Positions 16,627 to 25,248 of a DNA stretch of 64,000 nucleotides are shown here, piece by piece. The position numbers and the translations under genes were made by a program. Under the pieces are notes generated by a model. The model saw only the letters and a list, made by a program, of their open reading frames with translations. It made no database searches and was not told the origin of the DNA. Every line of letters begins with the position of its first letter. Position 1 is the first letter of the stretch. Source of the DNA: VRUE01 sp963697915 (GTDB lineage: Bacteria > Actinomycetota > Thermoleophilia > Solirubrobacterales > 70-9); NCBI GenBank assembly GCA_963697915.1, contig OY969103.1, positions 930,001 to 994,000 of the forward strand. The letters run 5' to 3'.

Positions 16627-18560
16627 GGCGCGCAAGGTTAGAGCAAACGGCGGCGCTACTCGCCCCTGTCGCCCTGATCCTCGGAGTTGCCCTCGCCGGG
16701 GGCGGCTTCGACGTGACCACGCGCCACATCGCGGGTCTGGGCGTCTGGCTGGTCGTCGTCGCGATGCTCGTCCTCGGAGCCGCTTCCGGGGCGACGCTGG
16801 CGCGCCCGTTCCAGTGGGCCGCCGGCCTGCTCTTGGCTCTTGCTCTGGTTTGCGCACTCTCATCCTCTTGGTCGGGTTCGGCCGAGCTGAGCGTGGTCGA
16901 GGCCGACCGGGTGCTCGTCTACCTCGGCATCTTCCTTGCCGCGTTCCTGATCGCCCAAACCAACGAACGTCGCCAACGTTTCGCTGAGGGGTTGGCAATT
17001 GCCGTCACCTTGGTTGCCCTCCTAGGCCTCGTTGGTCGCCTCCTACCCGACGTCCTGCAGGCCGCAAACTCGCTTGGCAGCGGGCCTCGCATGCGCTACC
17101 CGCTCGGCTACTGGAACGCCAACGGGGCGATGTTCGGGATCGCGATCGGGCTCCTGCTTTGGGTCAGCCGGCGGGGCAGCTGGGCCGGGCTGCGCTGGGC
17201 GGCGACGGCGGCGATGCCGGCGGTCCTGCTCGCCCTCTACCTCTGCTTCTCACGCGGGGGCCTGCTCGCCCTCGCCGTCTGCGCCGGCTGCCTGATCGCG
17301 CTCTCCGCCGACCGCCTCTGGCTGCTGCTGACCCTGGCGATCGCCGCGCTCGGGGCGCTGCCCGCCGTCCTCGCCGTGCAGGCGCGCGAGGCGTTGACCG
17401 AAAACGCCGGCCTGCAGGCGACCGTCGACCAGGGACTGACCGTCTTCCTGATCCTGCTCGCGAGCACCGTCGCGGCCGTTCTGCTCTTCGCCGGCCTGCG
17501 CTGGCTCGAGGCGCGCGGCGGCACCCGCACCGGACGGATGGTCGAGCTCTCGAGGAACCCACGCTTGCTGCGCGGCGCGGCGCTGGTCGGGGCGGTCGCC
17601 GCGATCGGGGTCACGATCGCGGTCGGCGGCCGCGCCTGGGACCAATTCACCAGCACCGACATCCAGTTCCCCAGCGATCCCACCCAGCACTTCGGCGAAC
17701 TCTCCGGGGCCGGCCGGCATGACTTCTACAGCGTCGCGATCGACTCCTTCGGCGAAGAGCCGCTGCGCGGCGTTGGCGCCGGCAGCTACGAGTTCGCCTG
17801 GGCGCACGACCGCTCGCTCGAACAGCCGACCCACGATGCCCACTCGCTCTACCTGGAGGCCTTCGCCGAGCTCGGCGTCGTCGGCGGCGTGCTCACCCTC
17901 GCCCTGGTCGGCATCCTGCTCTGGACCGCCTTCGCGACCTGGCGCGCGGCGCGGGGGCCGCGGCGCGACCTCTACGCCGCTCTATTCGCGGTGATGCTGG
18001 CCTTCGCGGTGGGCGCCGCGCTCGACTGGTTCTGGGAGATCGCCGGCTTGACCGCGGTCTTCTTCCTCGCCGCCGGGGCGGCGGTCGCGGCCCGCTGCCG
18101 CCAGCTGGTGCGGCCGGGGGCAGAGGGCGCGGCGCAGGCCGACGGGCGACGCTTCCGCTTCGCCGTCGCCGGGCTGGCGGCCGCCTGGATCGCGGCGATC
18201 GCCCTGATCGGGCCGCTCCTGGTCGAGCGCGAGCTCGACGCCAGCCGCGACGCGGCGGCACGCGGCGAGGTCGCCAACGCCGTCGAGCACGCCAACACGG
18301 CGCGCTCGATCGAGCCCTGGGCGGCCTCCCCATACGTCCAGCTCGGCCTGCTCGCCGAGCTGCAGGGCGACTACCCGACCGCCGCCGAGCGCTTCACGCA
18401 AGCGATCGACCGCGAAGGTCGGAACTGGCAGCTTTACTACTTGAGGTCTAGAGTCGAGCAATCAGCAGGCGATGCGGCCGCGGCAGAGGCGGATCTCGAA
18501 CAGGCCCGCCGACTCAACCCGTTAGAGGAGTGCCTGCGCGGCAACGAGAGCTGTGGGTAA
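16548..18560 (+). CDS. O-antigen ligase/polymerase-like membrane protein with TPR tail
   Basis: Up to 670 residues. About a dozen transmembrane helices with the Wzy/WaaL loop near 385-435 (RHDFYSVAIDSFGEEP...GAGSYEFAW...THDAHSLYLEAFAELG; the His is a hallmark), then tetratricopeptide-like helices at about 565-660 (LQGDYPTAAERFTQAID). This family joins or polymerises lipid-linked glycans on the outer face. The ATG at 16548 has GGAAAG 7 bases upstream but lies inside the divergent gene; the ATG at 16581 is the alternative. Its stop overlaps the next gene's start by 8 bp, so it is coupled to the sugar transferase. Confidence 0.85.
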   Translation: MPTARTLKVARMRGGPASGLDGSSQTWRARLEQTAALLAPVALILGVALAGGGFDVTTRHIAGLGVWLVVVAMLVLGAASGATLARPFQWAAGLLLALALVCALSSSWSGSAELSVVEADRVLVYLGIFLAAFLIAQTNERRQRFAEGLAIAVTLVALLGLVGRLLPDVLQAANSLGSGPRMRYPLGYWNANGAMFGIAIGLLLWVSRRGSWAGLRWAATAAMPAVLLALYLCFSRGGLLALAVCAGCLIALSADRLWLLLTLAIAALGALPAVLAVQAREALTENAGLQATVDQGLTVFLILLASTVAAVLLFAGLRWLEARGGTRTGRMVELSRNPRLLRGAALVGAVAAIGVTIAVGGRAWDQFTSTDIQFPSDPTQHFGELSGAGRHDFYSVAIDSFGEEPLRGVGAGSYEFAWAHDRSLEQPTHDAHSLYLEAFAELGVVGGVLTLALVGILLWTAFATWRAARGPRRDLYAALFAVMLAFAVGAALDWFWEIAGLTAVFFLAAGAAVAARCRQLVRPGAEGAAQADGRRFRFAVAGLAAAWIAAIALIGPLLVERELDASRDAAARGEVANAVEHANTARSIEPWAASPYVQLGLLAELQGDYPTAAERFTQAIDREGRNWQLYYLRSRVEQSAGDAAAAEADLEQARRLNPLEECLRGNESCG

Positions 18561-20076
18561 GCGCAAGATGACCCGAAACGCCGAGAAAACCTCTACGCGC
18601 GACGTGTCGCCACCGGTGCCTTCAGGCCCGCGCCCGCGCACGGGCCGGACCGGGGTCGCGACGCGGCTCGGCCTGGCCGGGCCGGAAGGCGCCCGACGGC
18701 TGGGCGCCCTGCTGCGCCGGCTGCTCGCCAGCGGTGACTGGCTGGCGCTGATCGCGACCCTCTGCGTTGTAACCGCGGCTAGCCGCCAGACCGACGTCGG
18801 CACGCTCTTCTGGGCGATCCTCTTCAGCCCCGTCTGGCTCGTCGTGCTGAAGCTGCACGGGCTCTACGACAACGATCACCGCCGCATCCGCCACAGCACC
18901 TTCGACGAGCTCTCGAAGCTGATCTCGGCGGCGGCGCTCGGCACCCTGGCCCTCGACGGCCTGCTGGCCCTGAGCCCGGCCGGGCCGCTGCCGGCGGCCA
19001 GCGCGATCGCGGTCGGCGCCGGGGCGCTGCTCGGCTGCTTCCTGGTGCGGGCGCTGCTGCGCTTCCTCTGGCACCACGTGGCGGGCGCCGCGGTCGGCAT
19101 CGTCATCGGGCCGCCCGGGGCGGTCGCTGTGGTGGCGCGGCGGGTCGCCACCCACCCCGAGGCCCGCCTGCACCTGGTCGGTTACCTGGCGCTCGACGAC
19201 AGCGAGAGACCCGCCGCCGACACCGGTGGCCTGCCGCGACTCGGCTCGGTCGCCGACATCGAGTGGGTGGCGAGCGAAATGGCGGTCGAGCGGGTGATCG
19301 TCGCCGAGCGCGAGATGAGCGAGCCGGCCGCCGAGCGCCTGATCGAGGAGTGCAAGGCGGCTGGGCTGGGACTGACCTTCCTGCCCCAGCACTTCGGCCT
19401 GCTCGGGCCGGGAATCGAGCTCAACCGCCTCGCCGAGCTGCCGGTGCTCGACTTCCGCTTCTCCGACCCGCCGCAGTCGACGATGGCGATGAAGCGCAGC
19501 CTCGACTTCCTCGTCTCCGGGCTGCTGCTGGCCCTGCTCTCGCCGCTGCTGGCGGTGGTCGCGGTGGCGATCTTGATCGACTCGGGCCGCCCGGTCTTCT
19601 TCCGCCAGCGCCGCGCCGGCAAGGACGGCGTGCCGTTCACGATGCTGAAGTTCCGCACGATGGTGCGGGGCGCCGAGGAGCGGCTCAGCGAGCTGGTCGA
19701 CCTGGCCAAGCTCGACGAGCCCGCCTACAAGATCCCCGGCGACCCGCGGGTGACCCGCGCCGGCCGCACCCTGCGCCGTTTCAGCCTCGACGAGCTGCCG
19801 CAGATGATCAACGTCCTGCGCGGCGACATGTCGCTGGTCGGGCCGCGGCCCGAGGAGGAGGCGGTCGTCGCCCTCTACGACGAGCGCCAGCGGCTGCGGC
19901 TTGGCGTCAAGCCCGGCATGACCGGCCCGATGCAGGTCTACGGCCGCGCCGACCTCACCTTCGAGGAGCGGCTCGCGATCGAGCGCGACTACCTCGACAA
20001 CATCTCCCTCGCCGGTGACCTGGCGATCCTGATGCGCACCCCGCGCGCGATCGTGCGCGGCGACGGCGCCTACTGA
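18553..20076 (+). CDS. Polyprenyl-phosphate sugar-1-phosphate transferase (initiating enzyme)
   Basis: 507 residues. Four or so N-terminal helices and a central nucleotide-binding-like segment (VGIVIGPPGAVAVVARRVATHP) precede the bacterial sugar transferase core at about 310-507: FFRQRRAGKDGVPFTMLKFR, DPRVTRAGRTLRRFSLDELP, MSLVGPRPE. Members of the WbaP/CpsE class move hexose-1-phosphate from an NDP-sugar to undecaprenyl phosphate, the first step of repeat-unit assembly. GTG start at 18553 overlapping the ligase stop; the ATG at 18568 is possible. Heads the assembly pathway of this locus. Confidence 0.92.
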   Translation: MGKRKMTRNAEKTSTRDVSPPVPSGPRPRTGRTGVATRLGLAGPEGARRLGALLRRLLASGDWLALIATLCVVTAASRQTDVGTLFWAILFSPVWLVVLKLHGLYDNDHRRIRHSTFDELSKLISAAALGTLALDGLLALSPAGPLPAASAIAVGAGALLGCFLVRALLRFLWHHVAGAAVGIVIGPPGAVAVVARRVATHPEARLHLVGYLALDDSERPAADTGGLPRLGSVADIEWVASEMAVERVIVAEREMSEPAAERLIEECKAAGLGLTFLPQHFGLLGPGIELNRLAELPVLDFRFSDPPQSTMAMKRSLDFLVSGLLLALLSPLLAVVAVAILIDSGRPVFFRQRRAGKDGVPFTMLKFRTMVRGAEERLSELVDLAKLDEPAYKIPGDPRVTRAGRTLRRFSLDELPQMINVLRGDMSLVGPRPEEEAVVALYDERQRLRLGVKPGMTGPMQVYGRADLTFEERLAIERDYLDNISLAGDLAILMRTPRAIVRGDGAY

Positions 20077-20087
20077 GCGTCGCGCCG

Positions 20088-20969
20088 ATGGCAAGCCGGC
20101 CCGACCTCGAGGTCATCGTCGTCAGCCACGGCGCCGAAGGGCTGCTGCGGCGCTGCCTGGGCTCGCTCGCCGAGCACCCACCGAGCGACGGCGAGACGCG
20201 GGTGACGGTGGTCGACAGCGGCAGCGGCGACGGGACGCCGGACATGGTCGCCCGCGAGTTTCCGGCGGTGCGGCTGCGGCGCTGCGCCAACATCGGCTTC
20301 TCCGCCGCCAACAACCTCGCCCTGCGCGAGAGCGAGGCGGGCGCCGTGCTGCTGCTCAACCCCGACACCGAGGTCTACGCGGGGACGCTCGACGCGGCCC
20401 TGGCGCGGCTGCGGGCGAAGCCGAGGATCGGGATGGTCGGGGTCAAGCTGGTGACCGAGAGCGGCGAGCTCGACCACGCCTGCAAGCGCTCCTTCCCCAC
20501 CCCGCTCGCCGCCCTCGCCCACTTCACCGGGATCGGCCGCGACGAGGGCGCCTCGGGGACGCTCAGCCAGTACCGCGCGACCCACCTCGGCGACGACGAG
20601 GCCGGCGAGGTCGACGCGGTCAACGGCGCCTTCATGCTCTGCCGCGCCGAGGCGGTGCGCGAGGTCGGCCTGCTCGACGAGGGCTACTGGCTCTACATGG
20701 AGGACCTCGACTGGTGCCACCGTTTCTGGGACGCCGGCTGGAAGGTCTTCTATGAGCCGGCCGGCACCGCCCTGCACGTCAAGGGCGGCTCCAGCGGCGG
20801 CCGCCGGGCCCTGCGCCAGGAGGTCGCCTTCCACCGCGGCATGGGCCGCTTCTACCGGCGCTTCGACGCCCCCGAACACAACCCCCTGCTGAACGCCGCC
20901 GTCTACGCCGGCATCGGCGCCAAACTCGCCGCCAGCCTGGCGGTCAGCGCCTACCGGCGGGCGACGTAG
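20088..20969 (+). CDS. GT2 glycosyltransferase (rhamnosyltransferase-like)
   Basis: 293 residues, GT-A fold. Opening VIVVSHGAEGLLRRCLGSL, nucleotide site VVDSGSGDGT, NIGFSAANN, metal-site region LLNPDTEV, and the acceptor-side YWLYMEDLDWCHR, the ED...W pattern of WbbL-like rhamnosyltransferases. With rmlABCD next door, dTDP-rhamnose is a reasonable donor, but this is inference. It follows the initiating transferase by 11 bp, so it may add the second sugar. The 81 bp between it and rmlC (convergent) hold nothing I can assign. Confidence 0.87.
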   Translation: MASRPDLEVIVVSHGAEGLLRRCLGSLAEHPPSDGETRVTVVDSGSGDGTPDMVAREFPAVRLRRCANIGFSAANNLALRESEAGAVLLLNPDTEVYAGTLDAALARLRAKPRIGMVGVKLVTESGELDHACKRSFPTPLAALAHFTGIGRDEGASGTLSQYRATHLGDDEAGEVDAVNGAFMLCRAEAVREVGLLDEGYWLYMEDLDWCHRFWDAGWKVFYEPAGTALHVKGGSSGGRRALRQEVAFHRGMGRFYRRFDAPEHNPLLNAAVYAGIGAKLAASLAVSAYRRAT

Positions 20970-21050
20970 TTGCCGACCTCGGTGGGCAGCAGGTGAACCC
21001 GAAGTTCGGCCATGCGACCGATGCCGCAGCCGACGCCCTGCGCCCTCGCA

Positions 21051-21605
21051 TCAGTACTCGAAGGGCAGGTCCCCGGTGACCTCGCTGAGCCGCGGCGCGG
21101 TGGTGTCGCGTTCGCTCAGCAACGGCTCCTCGACCCCCCACTCGACGCCAACGTCGGGGTCATCCCAGGCGATGCCGGACTCGGTCGCCGGGTCGTAGAG
21201 GCTGGAGAGCAGGTAGGTGACGTCAGCGACCTCGCTGAGCACGGCGAAGCCGTGGCCGAAGCCAACCGGGACATAGAGCTGGCGGTGGCGCTCGTCGTCG
21301 AGCACGTGCCCCTCCCACTGGCCGTAGGTGGGCGAGCCCCGGCGCAGGTCGACGGCGACGTCGAGGATCGCGCCGCGCGGGCAGCGGACCAGCTTCGCCT
21401 GGCCAGGCTCGGTCTGGAAGTGGAGCCCGCGCAGGGTGCCCTTGGACGAGCGCGAGTGGTTGTGCTGGACGAACTCGGCATCGACGCCGAGCTCAGCCCA
21501 AGCGTCGCTGCGGAAGGTCTCGACCATGAAGCCGCGCTCGTCGCCGTGCACCCGCGGCTCGAGCAGGACGACGCCCTCGAGCTTCGTCGGCAGGCTCTGG
21601 GGCAC
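21051..21605 (-). CDS. rfbC: dTDP-4-dehydrorhamnose 3,5-epimerase
   Basis: 184 residues from a GTG at 21605 whose first base is the last base of the rmlB stop (TAGTG), so translation is coupled. RmlC signatures: RVHGDERGFMVETFR, HNHSRSSKGTLRGLHFQ (catalytic His region), VPVGFGHGFAVLSE and YDPATESGIAWDDPDVGVEW. It epimerises C3 and C5 of dTDP-4-keto-6-deoxyglucose on the way to dTDP-L-rhamnose. The frame stays open upstream but that part antisenses rmlB. Last gene of rmlA-D-B-C. Confidence 0.95.
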   Translation of the reverse strand: MPQSLPTKLEGVVLLEPRVHGDERGFMVETFRSDAWAELGVDAEFVQHNHSRSSKGTLRGLHFQTEPGQAKLVRCPRGAILDVAVDLRRGSPTYGQWEGHVLDDERHRQLYVPVGFGHGFAVLSEVADVTYLLSSLYDPATESGIAWDDPDVGVEWGVEEPLLSERDTTAPRLSEVTGDLPFEY

Positions 21606-22588
21606 TAGCCCAGGGCCTTGCCGTACTGCTTTTCGTAGTACTCGCGGTACTCGCCGGAGCGGATCGGGCCCCACCACTCCTCGTTCTCGCGGTACCACCG
21701 CACGGTCCGCTCCAGCCCCTCGGCGAAGTGGACCTGCGCCTCCCAGCCGAGATCCTCCTTCAGCTTTGCCGAGGAGAGCGAGTAGCGGCGGTCGTGGCCG
21801 GGGCGGTCCTTGACGTACTCGATCAGCGACTCGTCCTGGCCGGTCAGCTCGATCACCCGCTTGACCACCTCGATGTTCTCGCACTCGTCGGGGCCGCCGA
21901 CGTTGTAGGCCTCGCCGGCGCGACCCTTCATCAGCACCGTGTGAATCCCGCTGCAGAAGTCCTCGACGTAGAGCCAGTTGCGGACCTGCTTCCCGTCGCC
22001 GTAGACCGGCAGCGGGTCGCCGTGCAGCGCGTTCAGGGTGATCAGCGGGATCAGCTTCTCCGGGTACTGGCGCGGGCCGTAGTTGTTGGAGCCGCGCACG
22101 ATCGAGGCCTCGATCCCGTAGGTCTCGACGTGCGCCGAGACCAGCAGGTCGCCGGCCGCCTTGGTCGCCGAGTAGGGCGAGGAGGGGTCGAGCGGCGAGG
22201 TCTCGGTGAAGGAGCCGGACTCGATCGAGCCGTAGACCTCGTCGGTGGAGACCTGCAGGTAGCGGGCGACGCCGAGCTCGCGAGCGGCGTCGAGCAGCGT
22301 GCCGGTGCCGATCACGTGGGTGCGGGCGAAGGCGTCCTGGTCGTCGATCGAGCGGTCGACGTGGGACTCGGCGGCGAAGTTGACGACCGCGTCGCAGCCC
22401 TCCATCGCCTCGCGCACGATCTCCGGGTCCTCGATCGCGCCGACGACCAAGTCGGTGCCCTCGGGCAGGTTCTCGCGCCGGCCGGCGTAGGTGAGCTTGT
22501 CGAGCACCCGCACCTCGTGCTCGTCGCCGATCAGGCGCACGTAGGTCGAGCCGATGAAGCCGGCGGCGCCGGTGACCAGGATCTTCAT
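21605..22588 (-). CDS. rfbB: dTDP-glucose 4,6-dehydratase
   Basis: 327 residues, extended SDR. NAD site GAAGFIGS at 7-14, TDE at 115-117 (dehydratase-specific Asp/Glu), and catalytic Tyr139 and Lys143 in YSATK. It makes dTDP-4-keto-6-deoxy-D-glucose, the branch point for rhamnose (RmlC/RmlD) and probably for the WecE-like aminotransferase at 44000. Overlaps rmlD by 4 bp and rmlC by 1 bp. Confidence 0.96.
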   Translation of the reverse strand: MKILVTGAAGFIGSTYVRLIGDEHEVRVLDKLTYAGRRENLPEGTDLVVGAIEDPEIVREAMEGCDAVVNFAAESHVDRSIDDQDAFARTHVIGTGTLLDAARELGVARYLQVSTDEVYGSIESGSFTETSPLDPSSPYSATKAAGDLLVSAHVETYGIEASIVRGSNNYGPRQYPEKLIPLITLNALHGDPLPVYGDGKQVRNWLYVEDFCSGIHTVLMKGRAGEAYNVGGPDECENIEVVKRVIELTGQDESLIEYVKDRPGHDRRYSLSSAKLKEDLGWEAQVHFAEGLERTVRWYRENEEWWGPIRSGEYREYYEKQYGKALG

Positions 22589-23439
22589 GCCGGGGCCTCC
22601 GCCTCAGCCCCGCGCTGGGTCAGGTAAGCGGCCAGCCCGTCCTGCCAGGCGGGCAGCTCGATCGGGTGCTGGCGCTGGCTGGCCAGCGCCGAGTACGCGG
22701 GTCGCGGCGCTGGGCGGCCGAGCATCTCGGTGGTCGCCGACATCACTTTGCACTCAACGTGCGCTTGCTCGAAGATCTCACGCGCGAACTCATACCAGGA
22801 GCAGGCGCCGCCTGCCGCCATGTGGTGGGTGCCGAACTCGACCCCCTCGATCAGGCGGGAGATGCCGTGGGCGAGGTGCCAGGTGTAAGTGGGGGAGCCG
22901 ACCTGGTCGCGGACGACGAGGACCTCGTTCTGGCTGGTCGCGAGGCGCAGCATGGTCTCGACGAAGTTGGGGCCGCCGACGCCGAAGAGCCAGGCGGAAC
23001 GGACGATGAAGTGGCGCTTGTTGGCCGCCCGCGTCGCTTCCTCGCCGGCCAGCTTCGAGCGGCCGTAGGCCGAGAGCGGCGCGGTCTGGTCGGTCTCCAC
23101 GTAAGCGGCGCCCTTGCTGCCGTCGAAGACGTAGTCGCTGGAGACGTAGACCACCGAGGCACCAACCGTGGCGGCCGCGGCGGCGAGGTTGCCAGCGCCA
23201 GCGCCGTTGACGGCGGTCGCCGCCTCCTCGGCCTCCTCGGCGCCGTCGACGTCGGTCCAGGCGGCGCAGTTGATGACCACCGCCGGGCGCTCGGCCTCGA
23301 GCTTGGCGGCGACCCCCTCGGCGTCGGTGACGTCGAGCTCGTTGTGGCCGAAGCCGATTATCTCGTGGCCGGCGTTGCCGGCGGCGAGCATCAGGTCGCG
23401 CCCGAGCATGCCGGCCGCGCCCGCGACCAGGATCTTCAC
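22585..23439 (-). CDS. rfbD: dTDP-4-dehydrorhamnose reductase
   Basis: 284 residues, reductase of the SDR fold: MKILVAGAAGMLGRDL at the N-terminus, INCAAWTDVDGAEE, YVSSDYVFDGSKG, and the catalytic YGRSK. It reduces the 4-keto group with NADPH to finish dTDP-L-rhamnose. Its stop overlaps the rmlB start (ATGA) and its start is 13 bp after rmlA. Confidence 0.95.
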   Translation of the reverse strand: MKILVAGAAGMLGRDLMLAAGNAGHEIIGFGHNELDVTDAEGVAAKLEAERPAVVINCAAWTDVDGAEEAEEAATAVNGAGAGNLAAAAATVGASVVYVSSDYVFDGSKGAAYVETDQTAPLSAYGRSKLAGEEATRAANKRHFIVRSAWLFGVGGPNFVETMLRLATSQNEVLVVRDQVGSPTYTWHLAHGISRLIEGVEFGTHHMAAGGACSWYEFAREIFEQAHVECKVMSATTEMLGRPAPRPAYSALASQRQHPIELPAWQDGLAAYLTQRGAEAEAPA

Positions 23440-23452
23440 CGCCGGCCGCCCA

Positions 23453-24529
23453 TCAGATGATCTTGATCTCCGACTTGTCGCCGACCAGCATGCGCAGCGT
23501 CTTCGGCATCCCGTCGGAGCGGGTCAGCTTCACTTCGCGGCCGAGCAGGCTCGCCTCCATGCGCGTGCCGAGGTCCTCGACCACCGAGCCGGAGAGGATG
23601 ATCGAGTGCTCGACTTCGGAGCGGCAGACGCGCACGTTCTCGCCGATCGAGGTGTAGGGGCCGATGTAGGCGTTCTCGATCCGGGCGCCGGCGCCGATCA
23701 CGGCCGGGCCGCGCACCACCGAGTTGCTGAGCTTGGCGCCGGGCTCGAGCACGACCCGCCCCTCGACCCGGGACTCGTCATCGACCTCACCGTCGAGGCG
23801 GGACTCGATCTCCTCGAGCACCAGGCGGTTGGCCTCGAGCATGTCGGCGAGCTGACCGGTGTCCTTCCACCAGCCGCTGACCACCTCCGACTGGACCTTG
23901 TGGCCGTCCTCGATCAGGCTCTGGATCGCCTCGGTGATCTCGAGCTCGCCGCGCCAGGAGGGCTCGAGGGCGCGCGAGGCCGCGAAGATCGCCGGCTGGA
24001 ACAGGTAGACGCCGACCAGGGCGAGGTTGGAAGGCGGGTCTTTCGGCTTCTCGACTAGGCGCACGACGTGCTCGCCGTCGAGCTCGGCGACGCCGTAGTG
24101 CTCGGGCTCCTCGACCGGGGTCAGCAGGATCAGGGCGTCGGGCTCGTTCTGGCGGAAGCTGGCGACGAGGCCGCGCAGGCCGTCGGCCAGGAGGTTGTCG
24201 CCGAGGTACATGACGAAGGGCGAGTCGCCGATGAACTCCTCCGCGGTCAGGACCGCGTGGGCGAGGCCGGCGGGCTGGTCCTGGACGATGTAGGTGATCT
24301 CGGCCCCGAAGGCGGCGCCGTCGCCGGCCGCGGCGCGGATCTCGTCGCCGGTCTCGGGGGCGATGATGATCCCGATCTGCTTCACCCCGGCGTCGACCAG
24401 GGCCTCGATCCCGTAAAAGAGCACGGGCTTGTTGGCCACCGGCACGAGCTGCTTGGCCGAAGTGTGGGTAATGGGGCGCAGCCGCGTTCCCGCGCCGCCG
24501 GAGAGAATCAGTCCCTTCAGGGGCTCCAT
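23453..24529 (-). CDS. rfbA: Glucose-1-phosphate thymidylyltransferase, long form
   Basis: 358 residues from the ATG at 24529. The nucleotidyltransferase core opens GLILSGGAGTRLRPITHTSAKQ and contains VMYLGDNLL, VEKPKDPPSNLALVGVYLF and WWKDTGQL. After about residue 250 come left-handed beta-helix hexapeptides (VVRGPAVIGAGARIENAYIGPYT), so this is the long StrD-like type. It makes dTDP-glucose from dTTP and glucose-1-P. A further ATG at 24562 would add 11 residues. First gene of the rml operon, divergent from vapB. Confidence 0.93.
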   Translation of the reverse strand: MEPLKGLILSGGAGTRLRPITHTSAKQLVPVANKPVLFYGIEALVDAGVKQIGIIIAPETGDEIRAAAGDGAAFGAEITYIVQDQPAGLAHAVLTAEEFIGDSPFVMYLGDNLLADGLRGLVASFRQNEPDALILLTPVEEPEHYGVAELDGEHVVRLVEKPKDPPSNLALVGVYLFQPAIFAASRALEPSWRGELEITEAIQSLIEDGHKVQSEVVSGWWKDTGQLADMLEANRLVLEEIESRLDGEVDDESRVEGRVVLEPGAKLSNSVVRGPAVIGAGARIENAYIGPYTSIGENVRVCRSEVEHSIILSGSVVEDLGTRMEASLLGREVKLTRSDGMPKTLRMLVGDKSEIKII

Positions 24530-24570
24530 GCGAGGCTGCAACCCTACTGCGCCAGCGCTCATAAGCTCGT

Positions 24571-24589
24571 GTATCACGCGTGATACGAT
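24571..24589 (+). promoter_or_regulatory. vapB promoter with palindromic operator
   Basis: GTATCACGCGTGATAC (24571-24586) is a perfect 16-bp palindrome. It overlaps TGATACGAT, an extended -10 box (TACGAT at 24584-24589, pattern TAnnnT). Seven bases on is the GTG of vapB, so the message is probably leaderless. VapB-type antitoxins repress their own promoter at such palindromes. Because the rmlA start is only 42-57 bp away on the other strand, the same operator may influence the rhamnose operon. Confidence 0.7.
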
Positions 24590-24595
24590 CACCCC

Positions 24596-24829
24596 GTGGC
24601 CAAGGTGAGCATCCGCGACCTGCGCAATCACGGCGGCGAAGTCGTCGACCGGGCGGTGCGTGGGGAGCAGATCACGATCACCCGCTCCGGCGCCGAGGTC
24701 GCCGAGCTGCGTGCACTGCGACCGCCGCTCTCGGCGGAGGCGTTGCTCGATCGCTGGAGCCGGCTACCCAGCGTCGACCCGGCGGCTCTCCGTTCGGACA
24801 TCGACCACCTTCTGGACCCGAGCCTGTGA
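24596..24829 (+). CDS. vapB: VapB-type antitoxin (Phd/YefM-like)
   Basis: 77 residues. The N-terminus (KVSIRDLRNHGGEVVDRAVRGEQITITRSG) is the swapped-hairpin DNA-binding fold of Phd/YefM antitoxins. The C-terminal part (SAEALLDRWSRLP...DIDHLLDPSL) is the toxin-binding tail. GTG start directly after the promoter/operator. Its stop overlaps the vapC start by 4 bp (GTGA), the usual coupled arrangement. Confidence 0.88.
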   Translation: MAKVSIRDLRNHGGEVVDRAVRGEQITITRSGAEVAELRALRPPLSAEALLDRWSRLPSVDPAALRSDIDHLLDPSL

Positions 24830-25248
24830 GCAACGCGTCCCGGCGGGCGCGCGGGGTGCTCGACACCTCGACGGTCATCCTCCTGCAGCACCTGACCGAC
24901 GCGAACGCCCTCCCGGAGGAGCCGCTGATCACGGCGGTCACGCTGGCCGAGCTCGCGGTCGGTCCCCTCGTGACCAACGACGAGGGCGACCGGGCGGCAC
25001 GGCAGGTGCACCTCCAGCAGGCCGAGGCGGACTTCGTGCCCCTGCCATTCGATGCCGCCGCCGCCCGCGCCTTCGGCCGGGTGGCCTCCTCACTGCGGCG
25101 CGCCGGGCGCAAGACTTCGGCCCGGGCCTACGACGCGATGATCGCCGCGACCGCGCTCGCCAACGACCTGCCGGTTTACACCTGCAACCCCGACGACTTC
25201 GCCGGCATCGAGGGGCTCGAGGTGATCGCCGTGCCGGTGCCCGGCTGA
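24826..25248 (+). CDS. vapC: VapC-type PIN-domain toxin
   Basis: 140 residues, PIN ribonuclease. Acidic residues in the expected order: Asp13 (VLDTSTVILL), Glu42 (TLAELAVG), Asp103 (AYDAMIAATA) and Asp123/124 (CNPDDF). VapC toxins cleave tRNA or rRNA when the antitoxin is lost. GTG start overlapping the vapB stop; the longer open frame upstream is antisense/out-of-frame to vapB. The stop overlaps the next gene's ATG (TGATG), so a glycosyltransferase is read through from the toxin gene. Confidence 0.9.
   Translation: MSNASRRARGVLDTSTVILLQHLTDANALPEEPLITAVTLAELAVGPLVTNDEGDRAARQVHLQQAEADFVPLPFDAAAARAFGRVASSLRRAGRKTSARAYDAMIAATALANDLPVYTCNPDDFAGIEGLEVIAVPVPG

Noticed and set aside
20951..21013. 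20-codon minus-strand frame MAELRVHLLPTEVGNYVARR
   Set aside because: Looks protein-like but has no clear ribosome site, overlaps a glycosyltransferase end, and I recognise no family; too little to call a gene.
21606..21884. Extension of the rmlC frame upstream of 21605
   Set aside because: It runs antisense-free but inside rmlB in another frame; RmlC homology starts at the GTG that overlaps the rmlB stop.
24580..24825. Open frame extending vapC upstream through vapB
   Set aside because: It lies within vapB in another frame; PIN homology starts after the GTG at 24826.
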